Below are positions 58,616 through 64,000 of a stretch of DNA of 64,000 nucleotides, in pieces. The position numbers and the translations under genes are program-made. Numbering within the stretch: the first letter of the stretch is position 1; each line of letters begins with the position of its first letter. The DNA comes from Streptomyces xinghaiensis S187. GTDB lineage: Bacteria; Actinomycetota; Actinomycetes; Streptomycetales; Streptomycetaceae. Location of the stretch: the NCBI RefSeq assembly GCF_000220705.2, contig NZ_CP023202.1:2914001-2978000 (forward strand). The letters are read 5' to 3'. The notes under the pieces are model-generated. The model saw only the letters and a list, made by a program, of their open reading frames with translations, searched no databases and was not told the origin of the DNA.

Positions 58616-59578
58616 TCAGCCCGCGGCGAGTTCCGCGGGCGGGGTGGCGGTCAGGGTGCGGGCGACGGCCAGGGCGCGGGCCGGGTTGCCGCCGGAGGCG
58701 CGGTGCACGGCGTCGGTCAGCCGGCGCGGCAGCCGGTGGCGGGCGAGGAGTTCGGCGGTCGAGGCGGGGTCGAGCGGCGGCACGGGGAGGGTGTCCCGGG
58801 GGGTGGCGCCGCAGAGGGCATGGGCGACGGGTTCGCGCGGGTCGCCGGGCGCGGTGCGTTCGGCGACCAGCAGGCGCAGCTCCGCCGGTACGGTCCCGGC
58901 GCCCGGGTGCAGGACGGAGCGGAGCAGGAGCACGCTCTCCTCGTCCAGCCACTGGGCGTCGTCGATGACGAGGAGCACCGGCCACTCCCCCGCCAGTCTG
59001 CGGAGCAGCGCCGGGACGGAGGCGGCGGGTGCGGCGCCGAGCGGGCCGTTCCCGCGGGCCCGGCCGGTGCCCGCGCCAGTAGTGGTGCGGCGGGCTCCGG
59101 CGGTACGGGTGCCCCGGCTGCTCCGGCCGCCGCCGGTACGGGGGGCGGTGCGGGCGGTTCCGGCTGCGGCGGCACCGCGTTGGGTACCGCTGCCGGGGCG
59201 GAGGCCGGTTCCGGGGACCGCGCCGAGGGCCGGGCTCGCGCCGAGGGCGGGCAGGCTGCCGGGGCCCGCGCGGAACGACATGCCGGGCAGGGGGGCGAGT
59301 GCCGCGGTCGGGATGGCGGCGAGGAGTGCGGTGGCGGCGGCGCCGGCCACCGTACGGTCGCGTTCGGCCGGGGCCAGGCGCAGCACGGTCTCGCCGCGCG
59401 ACTCGGCGGTCGCGGCGACGGCGTCCAGGACCGCCGACCGGCCGGCTCCGGGTGCGCCGGTGAGCACGGCGCGGCCGTGGCTGCGCAGGGTCTGGTGGAG
59501 CCGGTCGAGGAGCTCCGAGCGTCCCACGGGGGCTCCGGGTAGTCCGACGGGTGCTCCGCCGTGCACTGTCGACCGCAT
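58616..59578 (-). CDS. Stand-alone LAL-type AAA ATPase domain protein
   Basis: The 320-residue protein looks like the N-terminal ATPase of a LAL/LuxR regulator: PVGRSELLDRLH at the start, Walker A-like GAPGAGRS at 41-48, Walker B VLLVIDDAQWLD at about 201-212 and the later SGGNPARAL motif. The invariant Walker A lysine is arginine (Arg47). An Ala/Gly/Arg-rich insert covers about 105-185. The protein stops where the winged-helix, TPR and HTH regions of a LAL protein would begin, and I found no HTH in any frame downstream. It may be a truncated relic or a separate regulator that no longer hydrolyses ATP well. Confidence 0.7.
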   Translation of the reverse strand: MRSTVHGGAPVGLPGAPVGRSELLDRLHQTLRSHGRAVLTGAPGAGRSAVLDAVAATAESRGETVLRLAPAERDRTVAGAAATALLAAIPTAALAPLPGMSFRAGPGSLPALGASPALGAVPGTGLRPGSGTQRGAAAAGTARTAPRTGGGRSSRGTRTAGARRTTTGAGTGRARGNGPLGAAPAASVPALLRRLAGEWPVLLVIDDAQWLDEESVLLLRSVLHPGAGTVPAELRLLVAERTAPGDPREPVAHALCGATPRDTLPVPPLDPASTAELLARHRLPRRLTDAVHRASGGNPARALAVARTLTATPPAELAAG

Positions 59579-59864
59579 GACACGTCCACCGCCTTCGCGC
59601 GCCGTTGCGTCGCCGCATCGTGATCCACGGGCCGCGATCCCGTGTCCCGTTGGGGAGTTGGGGTGGAGACGGGATCGCGGAGCGCGGGGGACCAGCCGGA
59701 CCGGGTCACCACAGAGGGGGAGGCGGTGACCGGTTCTCCGAGCGTAGGTTCGGGCTCGCGGACCCGATACGGGGAAAACCCTTGTCGGGACCCTGAACCC
59801 CCGGCAGGGGGTGTGCGAGGGTTCCGTGGCTGGTGAGGCCCGTGGACGGGCCCCGACGGCGCGT

Positions 59865-59877
59865 CAGAATGACGGGC
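59865..59877 (+). promoter_or_regulatory. -10-like element next to a start codon
   Basis: CAGAAT (59865-59870) is followed by seven bases and the ATG at 59878. CA in place of TA is a tolerated -10 variant. The rest of the 299-base gap between the divergent genes holds nothing I can name. Confidence 0.4.
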
Positions 59878-60537
59878 ATGGACAGCATGGACGACACCCC
59901 GGCGGACGGCGTGCACGACTTGGCCCGCGGCACGGCGGGCGGTCGTCCCGGCGCGGCGGCGGACGGCCCTCCCGGCGGCGTCGCCGTCCGGGAGGCCCGG
60001 GGCGAGGAGTTGGCGGCCGTCGCCGCGCTGCGGTGGGAATGGGTGCTGGAGAACGGGGGGACGCCCGTCACCACGCGCGAGGAATTCCTGCGGTACTTCG
60101 TGGGCTGGGCGCGGGAGAACGCCGGGTCGCACCGCTGTCTGGTCGTGCTGCGCGGCACGGAGGTCATCGGGATGGCGTGGCTGGCGGTCGTACGGCGGGT
60201 GCCGAGCCCGCGGGCGCCGGCACGTGCGTCCGGCGATGTGCAGTGCGTGTACGTCGTACCGGCGGAGCGGGACCGCGGTCTGGGCGGGCTGCTCATCGAC
60301 GCCGTGCGGGAGCTGGCGCGGGAGGCCGGGCTGGAGCGGGTGACGGTGCACTCCAGCTCCCGGGCGGTCCCGGCGTACCGCCGGCACGGGTTCGTGGCCT
60401 CGCCGCGGCTGCTCCAGGCGCCGGGGGACGGGCTGGCCGGCGCGGGTCCGGCCGGTTCTCCTGGCGGTTCGGCCCGTTCTCCCGGCGCTTCGGGTGATGC
60501 TCCGGAATCTCCGGCTTCCGGTGGCTCCGGCAGGTGA
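59878..60537 (+). CDS. GNAT-family N-acetyltransferase
   Basis: The 219-residue protein has a disordered N-terminus (about 40 residues) and then the GNAT domain. This comprises VAVREARGEELAAVAALRWEW, the beta-4/acetyl-CoA loop segment VQCVYVVPAERDRGLGGLLI (Q/RxxGxG/A-like) and the HSSSRAVPAYRRHGFV end. A Gly/Ser/Pro tail of about 35 residues follows. The substrate is unknown. ATG 59869 is an alternative start. It is convergent with the YccF gene. Confidence 0.88.
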   Translation: MDSMDDTPADGVHDLARGTAGGRPGAAADGPPGGVAVREARGEELAAVAALRWEWVLENGGTPVTTREEFLRYFVGWARENAGSHRCLVVLRGTEVIGMAWLAVVRRVPSPRAPARASGDVQCVYVVPAERDRGLGGLLIDAVRELAREAGLERVTVHSSSRAVPAYRRHGFVASPRLLQAPGDGLAGAGPAGSPGGSARSPGASGDAPESPASGGSGR

Positions 60538-60598
60538 GCCGCCGCCCCGCCGACCGGAAACGCCGGGAGCCGGGCGGCGGGTCCGGGCCGGTGATACG

Positions 60599-60630
60599 GG
60601 CGGCCGCGCGTCACCGCTTCGGCGGCCGCC
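60599..60630. terminator. Bidirectional terminator
   Basis: GGCGGCCGC (60599-60607) pairs with GCGGCCGCC (60622-60630) between the convergent GNAT and YccF genes, with a 14-base loop. Confidence 0.6.
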
Positions 60631-60633
60631 GCC

Positions 60634-61026
60634 TCAGCGGGTGGCGAACGGGCGGTCCGAGGGGACGATCTCGCGGCCGAGCGGCATCAGGGAGATCGGG
60701 ATCATCTTGAAGTTGGCGATACCGAACGGGATACCGATGATCGTCACGCAGAGGGCCAGGCCCGTGACGATGTGCCCGAGGGCGAGCCACCAGCCCGCGA
60801 AGATGATCCAGAGGACGTTGCCGATCAGCGAGCCCGCACCCGCGTCGCGCCGCTCGACGGTCGTCTTGCCGAACGGCCACAGGGCGTAGCCCGCGATCCG
60901 GAATGACGCGATGCCGAACGGGATCGTGATGATCAGGACGAAGCAGATGAGCCCCGCCAGCACATAGGCGAGGGCCAGCCAGAAGCCGGAGAGCACGAGC
61001 CAGATCAGGTTCAGGAGTGTCTTCAC
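60634..61026 (-). CDS. YccF domain-containing membrane protein
   Basis: The 130-residue protein starts (GTG) KTLLNLIWLVLSGFWLALAY and has two copies of the YccF repeat: IPFGIASFRIAGYALWPFGK and IPFGIANFKMIPISLMPLGR. Four membrane segments are predicted. The function of the family is unknown. A GGAGGG stretch abuts the start codon, a shorter spacing than usual. Confidence 0.92.
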   Translation of the reverse strand: MKTLLNLIWLVLSGFWLALAYVLAGLICFVLIITIPFGIASFRIAGYALWPFGKTTVERRDAGAGSLIGNVLWIIFAGWWLALGHIVTGLALCVTIIGIPFGIANFKMIPISLMPLGREIVPSDRPFATR

Positions 61027-61224
61027 CCCTCCAGCCTGCCAGGAGTGCCGCTCTTGTGCTCGGTCCCCGCTCGGTTCCTGCCCGGCCGGTGCCCACGGCG
61101 GGCACGACCGCGGGGGCGCGTACGGAGGGCGCCCGCGCGGTGCACGGGCGCCCACGGCGCGCTCACTGGGTGGGCGAACGCGCCCCCACACGTCATGCGA
61201 CGGGCGGGACCGCCGCGTTGGCGT

Positions 61225-62580
61225 TCATCCGGCCTGCGACTCCGTCGGTCCGCTGCCGGCGGTCCGGCCGCCGCGGCGGCGTACCGCGAAGACCGTGCCG
61301 GCACCGGCCGCCAGCACCAGCGCGGCCGCTCCCGCGACGATCGGGGTGGTGCCCGAGCCCGTGGTGGCGAGGCCGCCCTTGGGCGCGGACCCGGAGCCCT
61401 CGCCGGAACCGGCCGTCCCGGCCTTGTCGTCACCGTCGTCGCCGCTGCCCTTGCCGTCGTCGGTGCCGTCCGGGGCGGGCTTCTTGCCGTCCGTCTCGGT
61501 GCCCGGGGCGTTGCCGTCCCCGGAGGGCTCCGCCGACGGGGTCCCGCCCGGGGCCGTGCAGTCGTCGCCGGGCGCGGTCCGCGGCAGGACCTCGGCGAAG
61601 GTGGCGGCGATCAGCTCGTGGCCGGCGGCGTTGGCGTGGATGTCCTGATGGGTGCACTGCCAGGTCAGCTCGCAGATCTTGGCGACGTTGGCGGGCACCG
61701 ATCCCATGCCGGGCAGTTCGACGCGGGTGTCGAAGTCGTCCGAGTTGAAGGCGGCGGCCACATCGGCGACCTTGTAGTCGGCGGTGCGGTAGACCCCGGC
61801 GATGGCCTCGTTGCCCGCCTTGACGACGGCGGCCGAGCTCTTGGCGGTCTGCTGCCCGGACTCGCCGAGGAGCCAGGCGGCCAGGAACGGGTTGTAGTAC
61901 GTCATGCCCGCGTACTGGGTGCTCGCCGAACCGGCCTCGCGGAGCTTGCCGGTGATCTCGGTGAGGTTGGTGCCGATGGTCCGGGACGCCTCGGCCATGC
62001 AGACGGGGTCGATGGCGCCGGTGTCGCCGGAGCAGGCCCTGATGTCGTTGGCGCCGATGTCGATCGTCACGTACGCGACGCTGCCCTTGTGCTCGTACAG
62101 GGCCTGGAGGGCGGCGTCGAGCTGGGAGGCCGCGTCGGGGTAGTCGCACTTGCCGCCGCCGATGAACGTCTCGGTGGTCTCCCCGGAGCAGCCGAGGCGT
62201 ATGTGTTCGAGACCGGGGTTGCTCTTCTTGAGGGTCTCGAACAGCTTGTCGGTGTAGGCGACGTCCGTGTCCTTGCCGGCATCCGGCTGGTAGCCGGAGG
62301 CGAGGGAGTCACCGAGGGAGACGTAATAGGTCGCGCCCCGGCCGGACTTGCCGCTGTCCGCTCCGTCCGCGCAGTCGGCGGCGGCCGCGCCGGAGGCACC
62401 GAACAGGACGGCCGCGGTGGCGGCGGCGAGCAGTCCGCCGCCCCGGAGCCCGGGGACGGAGGAGGCCCGTCGCCGTCCCGGTTCCGGGCGGCCGGCGGCG
62501 GAGGCCGGGGCGGGCGGTGGCGCGGAGGCCGCGGGGCGGGCGGCGCGGGACAAGCGGGTGAGCCGCCGTATCAGGGTCAT
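61225..62580 (-). CDS. Secreted SGNH hydrolase with C-terminal sorting signal
   Basis: The 451-residue protein starts at ATG 62580 (AAGGAAG site). It has a long signal region ending near AAAADCADG, then the SGNH blocks GDSLASGY (nucleophile Ser), TIDIGANDIRACS (Asn) and HQDIHANAAGH (Asp/His). Disulfide-type cysteines are paired. Such enzymes are extracellular lipases or esterases. After a Gly/Asp/Ser-rich spacer the C-terminus has LATTG, a hydrophobic stretch and RRRGGR. This looks like an LAXTG class E sortase signal, so the enzyme is probably attached to the cell wall. No sortase gene is in the window. Confidence 0.88.
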   Translation of the reverse strand: MTLIRRLTRLSRAARPAASAPPPAPASAAGRPEPGRRRASSVPGLRGGGLLAAATAAVLFGASGAAAADCADGADSGKSGRGATYYVSLGDSLASGYQPDAGKDTDVAYTDKLFETLKKSNPGLEHIRLGCSGETTETFIGGGKCDYPDAASQLDAALQALYEHKGSVAYVTIDIGANDIRACSGDTGAIDPVCMAEASRTIGTNLTEITGKLREAGSASTQYAGMTYYNPFLAAWLLGESGQQTAKSSAAVVKAGNEAIAGVYRTADYKVADVAAAFNSDDFDTRVELPGMGSVPANVAKICELTWQCTHQDIHANAAGHELIAATFAEVLPRTAPGDDCTAPGGTPSAEPSGDGNAPGTETDGKKPAPDGTDDGKGSGDDGDDKAGTAGSGEGSGSAPKGGLATTGSGTTPIVAGAAALVLAAGAGTVFAVRRRGGRTAGSGPTESQAG

Positions 62581-63269
62581 CGGCTGGAACTTCCTTCGGT
62601 GGCGGTGGCGGTGACGGTCGCGGTGGAGCGGGACGGGGAAGGGGCGACCCGGAACCGGTGCCGGCAGCACGGCCGCGGCGCGGAGTACGGGGCGCGCCTC
62701 TCGCGGCCCCGTCCCTCACGGCCGGTACGGAGTTACGGGGCGGCGCGGCGCATTTCGGGATCGTACGCCGGGGTCATCCCGGGAAAAAGGGGCGGCCCTT
62801 CGCGGCGGGGCAGCCGGTCGTGCCCGTTCGCCGCCGGGCCCGGCCCGCCGGCTGTCCTCGCGTCCCGGCGGGCCGCAAGCCGCCGCGGTACTCCGCAGGA
62901 CTCCGGCGACGGCCCTCACCTGGCCGGTTGCGGTGGCACGGCCGCTGGGCGGAGCCGGGCGCCGGCCGCCGTTGCGGTTCCGGCGTCCCGGTCCAGGCGC
63001 CCGGGGGTTGCCCGCGCTCCGGGCAGAGAGCCGGGGTCTCCGGGATCTGGACGCGCGGCTCCCCGGGCAGGCCCGGGGCCCGGCCCAGGGCGTTCCCGGG
63101 GCCGGGCACCGGTTCACCGGTACGCGCGGGGAGGGGGCCGGTGCCGCCCGGGTCCGGGCCGGATTGCGGGGTGAGCGTCTTCGCGGTTCCCGCCTCCGGC
63201 TTCCGGTGTGCCGCCTCGGGAGGTGGTGACGGCTTCCGGGCGCGCGGGGCGCGCGGGGCGGGTGGCCCG
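62581..63269. other. Intergenic region, 689 bases
   Basis: No gene is supported. Open frames on both strands are Arg/Pro/Gly-rich without family features. Promoters for the SGNH hydrolase must lie at its low-coordinate end on the minus strand but could not be fixed. Confidence 0.55.
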
Positions 63270-64000
63270 TCAGCGGCCGCCCGCCATGCGCTCCAGCCGG
63301 GCCACGCGCTCGGCCATCGGCGGATGGGTCGAGAAGAGTTTCGACACCGTGCCGGGGCGGAACGGGTTGACGATCATCATGTGGCTCGCCGTCTCCAGGC
63401 GCGGTTCGGGCGGCAGCGGCAGCTGCTTCGTCCCCGCGTCGAGCTTGCGGAGGGCGCTGGCCAGGGCCAGCGGGTCACCGGTCATCCCGGCGCCCGACGC
63501 GTCGGCCTCGTACTCGCGGGACCGGCTGACCGCGAGCTGGATGAGGAAGGCCGCGAGCGGGCCCAGCAGCATGATCAGCAGGAAGCCGAAGAGGCCGGGG
63601 CCCTCGTCGTCGTCGGTGCGGCCGAACGGGATCAGCCAGGCGAAGTTCACCAGGAACATCACGACGGAGGCGAGGGCACCGGCGACCGAGGAGATCAAGA
63701 TGTCGCGGTTGTAGACGTGGCTCAGCTCATGGCCGAGGACGCCGCGCAGCTCGCGCTCGGTGAGGATGCGGAGGATGCCGTCGGTGCAGCAGACAGCCGC
63801 ATGGCGCGGATTGCGGCCGGTCGCAAACGCGTTCGGTGCCTGGGTCGGGGAGATGTAGAGCCGCGGCATGGGCTGCCGTGCGGCGGTGGAGAGTTCACGG
63901 ACGATGCGGTAGAGCTGCGGGGCCTCGAACTCGCTCACGGGCCGGGCCCGCATCGCGCGCAGGGCGAGCTTGTCGCTGTTCCAGTACGCGTAGGCGTTGG
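63270..64000 (-). CDS. htpX: Protease HtpX homologue, 5' end missing
   Basis: This is the C-terminal 242 residues of a membrane zinc metalloprotease. The HEXXH motif is HELSH, the third ligand Glu is in SREYEADASG, and two membrane helices (about SVVMFLVNFAWLIPF and LLIMLLGPLAAFLIQLAV) lie between. The segment APNAFATGRNP is typical of HtpX, which degrades damaged membrane proteins. The N-terminus with the first helices lies beyond base 64000. Confidence 0.93.
   Translation of the reverse strand, partial: NAYAYWNSDKLALRAMRARPVSEFEAPQLYRIVRELSTAARQPMPRLYISPTQAPNAFATGRNPRHAAVCCTDGILRILTERELRGVLGHELSHVYNRDILISSVAGALASVVMFLVNFAWLIPFGRTDDDEGPGLFGFLLIMLLGPLAAFLIQLAVSRSREYEADASGAGMTGDPLALASALRKLDAGTKQLPLPPEPRLETASHMMIVNPFRPGTVSKLFSTHPPMAERVARLERMAGGR

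Noticed and set aside
61045..63174. Plus-strand frame of about 700 codons over the SGNH hydrolase
   Set aside because: The minus strand carries the catalytic motifs, signal region and sorting signal. The plus frame has no family features.

Overview
This window is core chromosome of a Streptomyces-like actinomycete. The DNA is very GC-rich, starts are often GTG and once TTG, and the gene order is the one known around rpoBC, the str operon and the S10-spc-alpha ribosomal operons of streptomycetes. Three of the four tRNAs sit in the actinobacterial thrT-metT-rpmG and trpT-secE contexts. Protein lengths (RpoB 1160 aa, RpoC 1301 aa, NusG with a long acidic N-terminus) also fit Streptomyces.

Layout. 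1-8.1 kb is accessory-like: an EamA transporter (cut by the left edge), an ABC-F ATPase, a membrane-anchored protein, a large LuxR-type (LAL) regulator without a canonical start codon, a hypothetical protein and a VOC-fold protein. 8.2-26.5 kb, all on the minus strand and read from high to low coordinates, is the S10-spc-alpha cluster: rpsJ-rplC-rplD-rplW-rplB-rpsS-rplV-rpsC-rplP-rpmC-rpsQ / rplN-rplX-rplE-rpsZ-rpsH-rplF-rplR-rpsE-rpmD-rplO / secY-adk / map / infA-rpmJ-rpsM-rpsK-rpsD-rpoA-rplQ-truA. The 3' end of rpsD is followed by an extra 51-bp copy of itself. 26.5-32.8 kb is a short accessory island between rpsJ and tuf. It holds an Rpn-type nuclease-like gene, panD, and an unusual pair: a small two-helix membrane protein and a 1202-residue protein that joins a sodium/solute-symporter domain to STAC, GAF, SpoIIE-type phosphatase and anti-sigma-type kinase domains. 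I regard this pair as the most interesting system in the window.

32.8-37.3 kb is the str operon (rpsL-rpsG-fusA-tuf), followed by a DUF1707/DUF4190 membrane protein. 38.4-46 kb is rpoB-rpoC. 46.5-50.9 kb holds rplJ-rplL (with a long leader carrying a possible attenuator), rplK-rplA, nusG, secE and tRNA-Trp. 51-55.2 kb has an adenosine-deaminase-family gene, murB, a HadA/HadB-like dehydratase pair, rpmG, tRNA-Met and tRNA-Thr. 55.4-64 kb mixes a degenerate amidohydrolase, an NAD(P)-binding protein, tRNA-Tyr, a YajQ-family protein, a stand-alone LAL-type ATPase with a substituted Walker A lysine, a GNAT acetyltransferase, a YccF protein, a cell-wall-sorted SGNH hydrolase and htpX (cut by the right edge).

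The central genes work together as the transcription, translation and secretion machinery. Strong GC-rich hairpins mark most operon ends, and recognisable -35/-10 pairs precede rpoB, rplJ, panD, the LAL gene and the symporter-phosphatase pair. Several non-ribosomal genes have a -10 hexamer 6-7 bases before the start codon, the geometry of leaderless mRNAs. No CRISPR array, rRNA gene, insertion sequence or prophage was seen.
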